The notes: a model not told the origin generated them from the letters alone. A stretch of DNA of 14,906 bases from CAZAGD01 sp049699975 (GCA_049699975.1 JBNAWB010000083.1:1-14906), one strand, 5' to 3'. Positions 6,431 through 14,698 are shown, counted from the first letter of the stretch. A program made the numbers and translations.

Positions 6431-7786
6431 TTACTTTAAATTGCGCAAAGCTGCTACGACTCCCTCTACCACTTTGCCAGCTAAACCTGTATGCCGGGCA
6501 GGTTCAAGTATTTCAGCGAATTGCTCCGGACTAAAATATTTTTTTATTACTTCATCTTCTTTTATTACTTCCGCGAAAGATTTCCCTTCGGCCGTTGCTT
6601 TCATCGAAAGCTCATAAACTACCTCATGGGCTTTCTGCTTCCCAATCTTTTCACCTAAGGCAAACATGAAAGTTTCAGACATGATCAGTCCTTTGGTTAA
6701 ATTCAGGTTTTGCAACATCCTAACAGTATTTACTTTCAATCCTGTTAATACATTTTTAGCATTTCTTAAGGCCGCACTCAGCACTAAAAAAGATTCCGGA
6801 ATAATTAAAAATTCACACCGCCAAGTTCCAATATCCCGTTCGTGCTCAGTCTCCATGGCCTCCAACATAACCCCAGCATATGAACGTAAGATCTTACCCA
6901 GGGCGATAATTTCTTCACTCAAGTTGGGATTGCGCTTATGAGGCATAGTACTACTTCCCACTGTGCCCTCTTTGATCGGTTCTTCTACTTCTCCGAACTC
7001 TGGTTTCATCATTACCCTAATTTCATTAGCTATTTTGGCTAAGGTAGCTCCCACCATGGCTATCCAATTTATCAATTCGGCAAAATGATCTCGCGCTGCG
7101 TGCCAGCAGATCAAGGGAACTCTTAGGCCTAACTTGGCCAACGCTCGTTCCTGAACTTCTAACCCTTTCTCCCCAAAGCCAGCAAAAGTACCCACTGCCC
7201 CAGTAAGATTTCCCACTAAGACTCGCGGTTCTATTTCTTTTAATCTCTTAATATGCCGCTCAATTTCTGCCGCCCAAATGGCCACTTTAAACCCAAAAGT
7301 AATCGGCACTGCATGAACTCCGTGCGTCCTTCCGGCCATAGGGGCATTTTTATAATCTTCGGCCAGCCGCAGAGTTGCTTGCCGAATCTCCTTAAGGTCG
7401 CGGTGCACCAAGTCCAAAGCCTCGCGGATGAGCAAGACCATGGTCGTGTCTATAATATCCTGCGTTGTTGCCCCATAATGAATAAACTGACCACTATCTC
7501 CAGGACAATTTTCTTCCCAAATTTTCAATATAGAAACCAAATAGTGGCCAACTCTTTTTTGGACTTCTTTTACCTTTTGCAGATCAATCTTTTCTGCCCT
7601 GGCCTGTTCCTTAAGCTTAGGTATAACAGCGGAAGGGATTATGCCTAACTCACTTTCTGCTTCGGCCAGGGCCATTTCCACATCAAGAATTTTTTGCAGA
7701 TAATTCTCTTCCGCAAAGACTGCTTTCATCTCTGGAGTAGTGAATTTATCTCCGTATAACTGATAACTCATCGGATGGAAGTTCAT
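6431..7786 (-). CDS. Fumarase/aspartase-superfamily lyase, 3-carboxymuconate cycloisomerase / adenylosuccinate lyase type
   Basis: This 451-residue homotetrameric-type lyase has the three conserved regions that build the shared active site: HYGATTQDIIDT (103-114), AGRTHGVHAVPITFG (151-165) with His155, and the signature GSSTMPHKRNP (278-288) with Ser279/280. The N-terminus (YGDKFTTPEMKAVF, then LDVEMALAEAESELGIIP) and the EHERDIGTWRCEF block (314-326) look more like 3-carboxymuconate cycloisomerase than purine adenylosuccinate lyase, where that block carries HERDxSHS. Family members eliminate fumarate from, or cyclise, a carboxylated substrate. The start is two bases after the CoA-transferase stop, with AGGGGA inside the end of that gene, so the pair is tightly coupled. 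An internal ATG at 7771 is a less likely start. No purine genes are nearby, so a catabolic C-N, C-O or C-C lyase is likelier. Confidence 0.88.
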   Translation of the reverse strand: MNFHPMSYQLYGDKFTTPEMKAVFAEENYLQKILDVEMALAEAESELGIIPSAVIPKLKEQARAEKIDLQKVKEVQKRVGHYLVSILKIWEENCPGDSGQFIHYGATTQDIIDTTMVLLIREALDLVHRDLKEIRQATLRLAEDYKNAPMAGRTHGVHAVPITFGFKVAIWAAEIERHIKRLKEIEPRVLVGNLTGAVGTFAGFGEKGLEVQERALAKLGLRVPLICWHAARDHFAELINWIAMVGATLAKIANEIRVMMKPEFGEVEEPIKEGTVGSSTMPHKRNPNLSEEIIALGKILRSYAGVMLEAMETEHERDIGTWRCEFLIIPESFLVLSAALRNAKNVLTGLKVNTVRMLQNLNLTKGLIMSETFMFALGEKIGKQKAHEVVYELSMKATAEGKSFAEVIKEDEVIKKYFSPEQFAEILEPARHTGLAGKVVEGVVAALRNLK

Positions 7787-7788
7787 TT

Positions 7789-9000
7789 TTATCCCCTTAC
7801 TTTTATGGCCCCTTTTTCTTGCAAAGAAATTATTTTCTCTTCCGGATATCCTAAAATATCGGTGAGGACTTCGCGGGTGTGTTCTCCTAAGAAGGGTGGC
7901 CGAGTAAATGTTTCCACTGGCGTCTTTTCCATTTTTAGTGGATGGCCAATTATCTTTATCTTCTCCCCTTGCGGCCCTTCTACTTCTTTTATCATCTCCC
8001 TGGCCAGAACTTGGGGATCAGAAAGCACCCGGTCAATAGTATTTATCGGGCCAGCAGGCACGCCTGCTTTATGAATTAGCTCCAACCATTCATCTCCTGG
8101 CCTGGTCTGTAAATATTCTTCCATCATAGGAATTAAAATTGATTTGTTCTCTAATCGCGCTTTGCGCGTAGCAAAACGCGGGTCTTGCGCCCACTCGGGT
8201 TTACCAATTGCTTCACAAAGCGCTTTAAAATGATGATCTTGATGAGCCACAATAACAATATAGATATCTTTAGTCTTGAAGGCTTGGTAAGGAACTAAGG
8301 ATTGATGGCCCGAACCAATAGGCCCAGGAATTTTCCCCGAATGGAAATAATACTGAGCTACATAAGTAAGCAAATATACCTGCCCATCAAGTAAAGAAAC
8401 TTCGATACGTTGGCCTTCCCCAGTCTTCTGCCGATGAATATAAGCGGCTAACACACCATGAACTGCTAAAAGTCCCCCCACCAAATCTCCTAAAGGAATA
8501 CCTGCCCGCACTGGCGAACCACCAGGCTCACCAGTGATGGACATCCCTCCGCTCATAGCTTGCACTATGAGGTCATAGCCAGGACGATCTCGATAAGGGC
8601 CGGTATATCCAAAAGTAGAAATAGAACAACAAATAATCTGGGGATTATATTTTTTTAAAGTCTCATAATCAACCTTTAGCCGTTCTAAAACACCTGGACG
8701 GTAATTGTCATAAACCACATCCGCTTTAGCAACTAAATCATAAAGCACCTGGCGCCCCTCAGGGTGCTTAAGGTTTAAAACTACGCTCTTTTTATTCCGG
8801 TTGATCGACCAGAAATAAGCACTGTCTTCCCCATAAAAATACGGAGGAGCAGAGCGCGTCTCATCTCCTTCAGGAGGTTCAACCTTTATAATTTCTGCTC
8901 CCAAATCCCCTAACAACATGGAACCCGAAGGGCCTGCTAACATCATGCTTAAGTCAATTACCCGCATGCCCTGTAAAGGACCTCTTTTCCTATTGCTCAT
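7789..9000 (-). CDS. CaiB/BaiF (class III) CoA-transferase
   Basis: The 403-residue protein is a class III CoA-transferase, which moves CoA between acids through a mixed anhydride on an Asp. LQGMRVIDLSMMLAGPSGSMLLGDLGAEIIKVEPP-type N-terminal sequence starts near residue 9, and the catalytic Asp is Asp172 in PLGDLVGG. PGYDLIVQAMSGGMSITGEP lies at 140-159, and the C-terminal half has the small domain. It likely activates the imported acid using succinyl-CoA or a product thioester, feeding the mutase encoded just upstream. It has a single subunit, unlike the two-subunit BbsEF or SmtAB enzymes, so it may be a homodimer. ATG at 9000 is clear, but GGGGAG lies about 13 bases upstream, a loose fit. 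A 122-base gap separates it from the mutase, and two bases separate it from the lyase. Confidence 0.92.
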   Translation of the reverse strand: MSNRKRGPLQGMRVIDLSMMLAGPSGSMLLGDLGAEIIKVEPPEGDETRSAPPYFYGEDSAYFWSINRNKKSVVLNLKHPEGRQVLYDLVAKADVVYDNYRPGVLERLKVDYETLKKYNPQIICCSISTFGYTGPYRDRPGYDLIVQAMSGGMSITGEPGGSPVRAGIPLGDLVGGLLAVHGVLAAYIHRQKTGEGQRIEVSLLDGQVYLLTYVAQYYFHSGKIPGPIGSGHQSLVPYQAFKTKDIYIVIVAHQDHHFKALCEAIGKPEWAQDPRFATRKARLENKSILIPMMEEYLQTRPGDEWLELIHKAGVPAGPINTIDRVLSDPQVLAREMIKEVEGPQGEKIKIIGHPLKMEKTPVETFTRPPFLGEHTREVLTDILGYPEEKIISLQEKGAIKVRG

Positions 9001-9122
9001 AGCGAATTTTTTCTCCCCTTCCTTTATTAATTTAGATAGCTAATCATGGATTCTCCTTTGCCAACTTCCGCCCTTATTTATAAGCCGCAACTTAGATCTC
9101 CAAACCCGTAACTCGCCTCCCT

Positions 9123-10871
9123 CTAAATCGCCGCGGGTTGATATTCACCAAACACTTCGCGCAGAGTATCACATATCTCTTGCAGGGTAGCGTAGGCCTG
9201 CACACACTCGATAAAGTGCGGCATGAGATTAACCTCTTCTTGCGCCGCCGCTTTTTTCAACTCCTGCAACAATTCAGCCACTTTTTTATTGTCCCGGTTC
9301 TGCTTTATTTCTTTTAAACGCGCAATTTGTACTTTCTCAGCATTTTCGCGGCGCTCTGGATCATAAGGATGCGGAACCAGACGCGTCGTCTGCACCTCCA
9401 ATTCACTCTCCCCCGTGTAACAATTAACACCTACTATCAGATCAATCCCTTCTTCTAACCGCTTCTGCCTCTCATAGGCACTCCTGGCTACTTCTCTTTG
9501 CATATAGCCGTTCTCAATCGCGGCCACAGCTCCGCCCATGGCTTGGATCTTTTCAAACTCCTGCCAAGCGGCGTTTTCTATTTCATCAGTCAGCGATTCC
9601 ACATAATAAGATCCAGCCAACGGATCCATAACATCAACCAAGCGCGCTTCATGCTGCAAGATGCGGGCTGCATCTTCACTCAGCTGAATCGCTTCCAAAC
9701 TCCAACCCAATCCCAAAGGTTCATCAAAAGGTGGATTGCAATTAGGTGGGCCGCCAGCCAAAGCCGCGGCTATTCCCCCGACAATAGAACGGGTCAAATT
9801 ATTTAAAGGCCGCTGCACCGTACAATTAACCCTTCCACAATGAGCAGTGGAAGCTATCCGCAAAAGCATAGAACGTTCATTCTTAGCCCCAAATTTCTCT
9901 TTTAAAATTTTGGCCCACATGCGCCGCGCGGCCCGGTGAAAAGCAATCTCCTTAAAAAATTCCATGCTGCCCCCAAAGGCATTGAAGCTAAAGCGCGGCG
10001 CAAACTCATCCACTTGGAATCCCGCATTCACCCCTTCCTGCAAATAAGCCGCCCCAATAGCCATGCTAAAGGCTAAATCCTGCTCTCTGGTAGCCCCGGC
10101 TTCCCGAATATGAAACCCCCCCATGCTGACGATATTCATATTGGGTACATGTTTGGTAAAAAATACCAAACTATCTCTAAATAAGCGCATGGCCGGACGG
10201 GGCGGAAAGATATAAGTCCCGCGGGCCACATATTCCTTGAGAATGTCGTTCTGCGGAGAACCGCGGAGTTTAGACCAGGAAATTCCGCGTTTATCCGCCA
10301 AGGCCAGGTACATGGCTATGATAATATCCGCCGGAGCATTGATGGTAAAGTTAGACGCAATACGATCAATATCATTCTCCCCCGAGAATGCTTCGTAGAT
10401 GATCTCCATGTCCCGCAAAGTATCTACAGCCACCCCTACTTTGCCCACTTCCCCACTTACTAAAGAATTGTCTGAATCATAGCCGCACTGCGTAGGTAAA
10501 TCAAAAGCTATATTCGGACCAGCTTTCTGGCCTAATTTTTTCATGTAGATATAATAATCTCTGGTGTCTTCGGCGGATCCATAACCAGAATAACGACCTG
10601 CGCGTACTAAACCTGGGGCTTGCGCAATTGCCCCTGAACCTCTTTCTCCGGTCCGGTAAGGAAAAGTGGGAAAAGTCCCGGCCGTAAAAGGATATTGTCC
10701 AGGGAAGCCAACTTTATTCAGAAAATCAACCTCTCCCCCAACATCAAGGGGCGTATAAAATTTTGTGGGAGATTCCTTAAGTTTGAATCTTTCCAAAGCG
10801 GGCTTAAGGGTTTTCTCCTCCCACTCTTTCTTCTTTTTTTCTATTTCTTGAATAAGTTCCTCTTTAGCCAT
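9123..10871 (-). CDS. B12-dependent acyl-CoA mutase, catalytic (large) subunit, divergent
   Basis: The 582-residue protein is the TIM-barrel domain of the methylmalonyl-CoA mutase family and ends without the cobalamin-binding domain (no DxHxxG), so a separate small subunit is needed. AFDLPTQCGYDSDN (122-135), QNDILKEYVARGTYIFPP (207-224) and GGFHIREAGAT with His254 (251-261) are family blocks. Aligned to Propionibacterium mutase, Tyr89 corresponds to Tyr94 and Arg207 to Arg229, the pair that holds the substrate carboxylate. Both are replaced in isobutyryl- and hydroxyisobutyryl-CoA mutases, so a dicarboxyl-CoA substrate is favoured. The usual TMYxxRPWTxRQYAGF segment is instead longer by about 13 residues and reads PYRTGERGSG...GRYSGYGSAEDTR. 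Tyr243 is Phe253. No small subunit or MeaB chaperone gene is in the window. It follows the binding-protein gene by 35 bases. Confidence 0.9.
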   Translation of the reverse strand: MAKEELIQEIEKKKKEWEEKTLKPALERFKLKESPTKFYTPLDVGGEVDFLNKVGFPGQYPFTAGTFPTFPYRTGERGSGAIAQAPGLVRAGRYSGYGSAEDTRDYYIYMKKLGQKAGPNIAFDLPTQCGYDSDNSLVSGEVGKVGVAVDTLRDMEIIYEAFSGENDIDRIASNFTINAPADIIIAMYLALADKRGISWSKLRGSPQNDILKEYVARGTYIFPPRPAMRLFRDSLVFFTKHVPNMNIVSMGGFHIREAGATREQDLAFSMAIGAAYLQEGVNAGFQVDEFAPRFSFNAFGGSMEFFKEIAFHRAARRMWAKILKEKFGAKNERSMLLRIASTAHCGRVNCTVQRPLNNLTRSIVGGIAAALAGGPPNCNPPFDEPLGLGWSLEAIQLSEDAARILQHEARLVDVMDPLAGSYYVESLTDEIENAAWQEFEKIQAMGGAVAAIENGYMQREVARSAYERQKRLEEGIDLIVGVNCYTGESELEVQTTRLVPHPYDPERRENAEKVQIARLKEIKQNRDNKKVAELLQELKKAAAQEEVNLMPHFIECVQAYATLQEICDTLREVFGEYQPAAI

Positions 10872-10906
10872 AATTTCCTCATCTCCTTTTTAAAAATTTA
10901 CTCAAA

Positions 10907-11887
10907 TCATTCCTTCTTTTTAGCCCCCATTTTTTCTAAGAAAGTTTTATAAAACTCATAATCCTTTACTACATCTTTTTCCAACTGCGCCCGGCTTTTA
11001 TAGTCGTAAGGAATTTCTAAATTAGCCAGAACTTTTTGAAACTCATCACTCTCCGTGACTTTTTTGAATGTCTCTTCCAGTTTCTTAGCAATCGGTTCGG
11101 GAAGGCCTTTAGGCCCAACAACTATATAGCCCAAGGCGGGGGCATCCTGGCAGCCCAATTCTTTTAGGGTGGGAACATCTGGGTATTTTGGGTCTCTTTT
11201 ATCAGTATTGAAAACCATGAGCATGCGGAAAACACCTTGTTTCAAATATTGGATATGCTGTCCGGCACCGGCTACAAAGTTTACGTGCTTGCCCAAAAGC
11301 TGCGTATTGGCTTCCGCTCCCCCTTTCGTGGGCACATGCTTAAATTCCAGACCTTGGCATTGGCGGAAAAGTTCAACCGCGAGGTGTTGTTGAGTATACA
11401 TCCCAGGAGAAGCGTAAGAAAGTCCTGGATTGGCTTTAGCGTAAGCAATGAATTGGTCAATGGTCTTTATTGGCGATTCGCTTAAGACACAAAGCCCGCC
11501 GATATAGCGGGCGTATTGATTTATCAAAGTAAAATCTTTCAACGGATCATAGCCAACTTTTAAAAGATGGGGTCTCACCGCAATTACTCCAGTAGAAACT
11601 ACACCTAAAGTATAACCGTCAGGTTTCTTGCTCGCTACCAAAGCGGCAGCTACTGTAGCCCCTCCCCCTGGTTTATTTTCTACCACTACGGGGACACCAA
11701 GCAATTTTTCGGCCCCTGCAGCCAAAGCCCGAGTTGTGAGATCCGTTGTCGCCCCAGCAGCATATCCACAATAAATAGTTATGGGTTTGTCGGGAAAGGT
11801 TTGGGAAAAGACGAAGGATGGACAAAAAATTAAAAAGACTCCTATAACCAGGAATATCATTCTGGCAACTTCTTTTTTCAATCTCAT
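10907..11887 (-). CDS. tctC: Bug/TctC-family periplasmic substrate-binding protein of a tripartite tricarboxylate transporter
   Basis: This 326-residue protein is exported by an N-terminal signal peptide: basic KK and R residues, then a hydrophobic stretch at about 10-26, with likely cleavage near VFS-QT at 28. The mature start TFPDKPITIYCGYAAGATTD, VVENKPGGGATVAAALVASKKPDGYTLG and the HVPTKGGAEAN block are typical of Bug proteins, whose conserved loops hold a carboxylate group of a di- or tricarboxylate. It delivers the substrate to the two membrane subunits encoded immediately upstream. ATG at 11887 has AGGAGG six bases away. Its stop is 35 bases before the mutase, so import and metabolism share a transcript. 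The ligand cannot be named. Bug proteins in other bacteria bind citrate, aspartate, nicotinate and terephthalate, among others. Confidence 0.93.
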   Translation of the reverse strand: MRLKKEVARMIFLVIGVFLIFCPSFVFSQTFPDKPITIYCGYAAGATTDLTTRALAAGAEKLLGVPVVVENKPGGGATVAAALVASKKPDGYTLGVVSTGVIAVRPHLLKVGYDPLKDFTLINQYARYIGGLCVLSESPIKTIDQFIAYAKANPGLSYASPGMYTQQHLAVELFRQCQGLEFKHVPTKGGAEANTQLLGKHVNFVAGAGQHIQYLKQGVFRMLMVFNTDKRDPKYPDVPTLKELGCQDAPALGYIVVGPKGLPEPIAKKLEETFKKVTESDEFQKVLANLEIPYDYKSRAQLEKDVVKDYEFYKTFLEKMGAKKKE

Positions 11888-11899
11888 CTTTAACCTCCT

Positions 11900-13396
11900 T
11901 TAGTCTTCTTTTTCTTTTATCCGCACTTTTAAGAAAGAAATAAACGAAAGGATGAGGAGAAAAATGGCCATTAATAAACAGCCCAAAGAAATTGGGCGAT
12001 TAAAGAAAATGCCAAAACTGCCTCCTGAAAGAATAAGCGATTGACGCAGAGCCTGTTCCATGATGGGACTTAAAACAAAAGCTAAAACTAAGGGAGCTGG
12101 CTCATACTCAAATTTTCTCATTAAATAACCGATGAGCCCAAAAAGAAGCATTAAAGCTACGTCTATTATACTATTGTTTATGGCATAAGAGCCCACTAAA
12201 CAGAAGAAAAGAATTAGCGGGAAAAGTATAGAGTAAGGAACCCGCAAGAGTTGCACCCAAAGTCCAATAAGGGGAAGATTGAGTACCAACAGCATTGCAT
12301 TGCCTACGTACATACTGGCAATGACTCCCCAAAAAAGATCCGGATGCTCTTTCAATAGCATTGGACCAGGAGTGATTCCGTGAATCATCAAAGCTCCAAT
12401 TAGGATGGCCATAACTACATTGGCGGGAATGCCCAAAGTTAAAAGGGGAATAAATGCTCCGCCCGCGGCTGAATTGTTAGCAGATTCTGGGGCTGCTACC
12501 CCCTCGATCGCCCCTTTCCCAAATTTCTCTGGATGCTTGGAGACACGCTTCTCTATGGCGTAAGATACCAAAGACCCCAGAACGGCTCCTCCCCCAGGAA
12601 TAACCCCTAAGAAAAATCCGATGACTGAACCACGGACAATAGCCCATTTGCTTTCTACCCAATCTTGTAAGCTTGGTAATAAACGGGTTATTTTGGCGGC
12701 AATGACCTCGCGTTGGACCACTTTTTCAACATTAAGAAATACTTCCGAAATACCGAAAAGGCCCATAACTAAAGGTACTAATCCAATCCCATCCAAGAGT
12801 TCAGGAATATCAAAGGCGAAACGAGGTTGGCCGGTCATCGTATCCAAGCCCACAGTTCCCAAAAGAAGACCAACTCCAGCCATCATCAAAGCTTTAGCCA
12901 TGGATTTTTGGGCGAGATAAGTAAGGATGACTAAACCAAGAGCCATCAGAGAAAAGTATTCGGGAGGACCAAAGCTCAAAGCTACCCGCACTAAAGGCGG
13001 CGCTATTGCTTGTAGAGCAAGGACACTGAAAGTCCCCGCAATAAACGAACCAAAAGCGGCTATCCCTAAGGCCGGACCAGCCCGCCCCTGGAGAGCCATT
13101 TGGTAACCATCCAAGCAAGTTATGACCGAGGCAGCTTCCCCAGGAATATTGACCAAGATAGATGTAGTCGAACCTCCATATTGGGCTCCATAATAAATGC
13201 CTGCCAAGAGGATAATAGCCGTTGCGGGCGGAATACCATAAGTAATGGGCAATAGGATAGCCATTGTTCCTACAGGACCAATTCCAGGTAAAACACCAAT
13301 CAAAGTGCCAATAAAGACACCCAGGAAGCAGAAAAAAAGGTTTAAAGGCTGGAAGACTACACTCAAGCCGACCATCAAGTTGTTAAAAAATTCCAT
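11900..13396 (-). CDS. tctA: Tripartite tricarboxylate transporter, large membrane subunit TctA
   Basis: This polytopic inner-membrane protein (498 residues from the chosen start, about 11-12 hydrophobic segments) is the transport channel of the TTT system, driven by an ion gradient. The two family signatures are present as an internal repeat: GTLIGVLPGIGPVG (30-43) and GFFLGVIPGGGAVLG (260-274). YYGAQYGGSTTSILVNIPGE (69-88) and AAPESANNSAAGGAFIPLL (301-319) follow the family closely. A TTG at 13411 in frame would add five residues. I prefer ATG at 13396 because the protein then starts MEFFNNL as homologues do and a GGTAGG site lies upstream. It begins about 15 bases after the small-subunit stop and ends 12 bases before the binding protein. 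Confidence 0.95.
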   Translation of the reverse strand: MEFFNNLMVGLSVVFQPLNLFFCFLGVFIGTLIGVLPGIGPVGTMAILLPITYGIPPATAIILLAGIYYGAQYGGSTTSILVNIPGEAASVITCLDGYQMALQGRAGPALGIAAFGSFIAGTFSVLALQAIAPPLVRVALSFGPPEYFSLMALGLVILTYLAQKSMAKALMMAGVGLLLGTVGLDTMTGQPRFAFDIPELLDGIGLVPLVMGLFGISEVFLNVEKVVQREVIAAKITRLLPSLQDWVESKWAIVRGSVIGFFLGVIPGGGAVLGSLVSYAIEKRVSKHPEKFGKGAIEGVAAPESANNSAAGGAFIPLLTLGIPANVVMAILIGALMIHGITPGPMLLKEHPDLFWGVIASMYVGNAMLLVLNLPLIGLWVQLLRVPYSILFPLILFFCLVGSYAINNSIIDVALMLLFGLIGYLMRKFEYEPAPLVLAFVLSPIMEQALRQSLILSGGSFGIFFNRPISLGCLLMAIFLLILSFISFLKVRIKEKED

Positions 13397-13411
13397 GGAA
13401 TAACCTACCAA

Positions 13412-13870
13412 CTAAAATCCCAAAATTCCTCTGGGAAGAGTAGCTTTTAAAAGCTTATTGAATAAAAGAAAGGCCCCCGCAGAAATTGACACCGAAATTA
13501 CTATTGTTCTTGTCCATGATAATTTTTCCACTAATTTAAAAATAATAAAAAGCATGATCAAAGAAGTTAACAAAAATCCAACTCTTTCCAGGATAAAAAT
13601 ATAGACGATGAGAGTCACTCCTATGGCCAAAGGACGATGCCAGCTCGCCCCTTCCCAAAGAGTCGAAAGTTTATTTAGAAATCCCCTTTTCAGAACTAAA
13701 GATTGAAATAAAATCACCAAGGCCATTAAGCAAATAAAGATGCTGGCTAAAAAAGCTAATAGTCCCGGCCCTGGCTCGCGAAAAGTTCCCAAGCCTAACT
13801 TAATAGATCCGAAGGCACTCAATAGACCAAAGGCGAGCCAAAAAAGAGGGCTTACTTGATCTGCTCTCAT
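13412..13870 (-). CDS. tctB: Tripartite tricarboxylate transporter, small membrane subunit TctB
   Basis: This 152-residue inner-membrane protein has four clear hydrophobic segments (about 8-26, 33-57, 81-100 and 102-141 as two helices), the layout of TctB. GTFREPGPGLLAFLASI is the typical loop after helix one. TctB helps TctA couple transport but has no known catalytic residue. Sequence conservation in this family is low, so the call rests on size, topology and position directly before TctA. ATG at 13870 has an AGAGGAG site. It starts 30 bases after the crotonase stop. The order TctB-TctA-TctC differs from the classic citrate tctCBA order but is common for catabolic TTT loci. Confidence 0.9.
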   Translation of the reverse strand: MRADQVSPLFWLAFGLLSAFGSIKLGLGTFREPGPGLLAFLASIFICLMALVILFQSLVLKRGFLNKLSTLWEGASWHRPLAIGVTLIVYIFILERVGFLLTSLIMLFIIFKLVEKLSWTRTIVISVSISAGAFLLFNKLLKATLPRGILGF

Positions 13871-13900
13871 AATAAATGCTCCTCTCCCCGTTAATGATAA

Positions 13901-14698
13901 TCACTTTCCTTTAAAAACCGGTTTTCTTTTTTCCTGGAAAGCTTTCTGGCCTTCTTTTAAATCTTCACTGTGAAAAGCTTTATCCACTAAATCTTCCATT
14001 TCGCGGGCGTCCTCTGCTGAAACTTTCTGATTAAAAAGATATTTATTAAAAATGGTCTTTAGCCCTTTTAACGACAGAGGAGCATTTTCTGAAATTTCCT
14101 GCGCCATTTCATAAGTGAAGCTAACAAGTTTTTCTGCCGGCACCACATAATTTACCAAACCCATTTCCCTAGCCCGCTGAGCTTCATAAGTTCTTCCCGT
14201 AAAAAACATCTCTTTGGCATTGGCCAAACCAGCCGTATTGATAAACTGGAAGACCCCGGCCCAATGATAAACTATTCCCAATTTGGCAGGCGGCATAGCC
14301 AGTTTAGCTCCTTCAGCAGCGACCCGGATATCGCAGGTCATGGCCAATTCGCATCCAGCACCAATAGCGTGCCCATTAATCATAGCTATTACGGGATAAG
14401 GAAAGTCAATGATCGCTTTCAGCGCTGTGCGCAGAGGGTTCTTGGTGCGGAATGCCTCAGCCATCTCGGGAGTTAAGTCTACGGGCAAGTCGGAAATATC
14501 ATAGCCAGCAGAGAAGGCTTTGTCTCCAGCTCCTCTGACCACTACGCACCTTATTTCATCTCCCTTTTGCAATTCTGCCAAAAGGTCTGCCATCTTAAAT
14601 AGCATCAAAGGAGAAAGAGCGTTTCTCCTTTCCGGGCGGTTAATTATTATCGTGCCCACTTTTTCTTGCTTTTCCATAATTAAAAACTCTTCAGCCAT
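13901..14698 (-). CDS. Crotonase-fold protein, methylmalonyl-CoA decarboxylase (ScpB)-like
   Basis: This 265-residue protein has the crotonase fold with oxyanion-hole segments AFSAGYDI (62-69) and NGHAIGAGCELAM (108-120). The first hydratase Glu is kept (Glu117). The second, in the PEILLG position of rat enoyl-CoA hydratase, is Tyr144 (LGIVYHWAG), as in E. coli methylmalonyl-CoA decarboxylase, where Tyr140 sits there. SAGYDISDLP matches SAGHDIHELP of that enzyme, with Tyr67 in place of its active-site His66. The ending AFHSEDLKEGQKAFQEKRKP also fits. A malonyl-CoA-type decarboxylase is therefore favoured over a hydratase, and the mutase in the same operon would supply such a substrate. ATG at 14698 is chosen over the adjacent TTG at 14701 because AGGAGG then has four bases of spacing rather than one. 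It is the first gene of its operon. Confidence 0.82.
   Translation of the reverse strand: MAEEFLIMEKQEKVGTIIINRPERRNALSPLMLFKMADLLAELQKGDEIRCVVVRGAGDKAFSAGYDISDLPVDLTPEMAEAFRTKNPLRTALKAIIDFPYPVIAMINGHAIGAGCELAMTCDIRVAAEGAKLAMPPAKLGIVYHWAGVFQFINTAGLANAKEMFFTGRTYEAQRAREMGLVNYVVPAEKLVSFTYEMAQEISENAPLSLKGLKTIFNKYLFNQKVSAEDAREMEDLVDKAFHSEDLKEGQKAFQEKRKPVFKGK

Noticed and set aside
6431..7786. Calling the lyase purB (adenylosuccinate lyase)
   Set aside because: The N-terminus and the segment after EHERD follow the 3-carboxymuconate cycloisomerase pattern, and no purine gene is nearby.
13893..13905. AATGA-TAA-TCACT at the crotonase stop as another TetR operator
   Set aside because: The dyad has a mismatch and lies inside an operon across a stop codon, so chance is more likely.
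13901..14698. Calling the crotonase a plain enoyl-CoA hydratase or BadK
   Set aside because: The second catalytic Glu is replaced by Tyr, as in methylmalonyl-CoA decarboxylase, so hydratase activity is doubtful.
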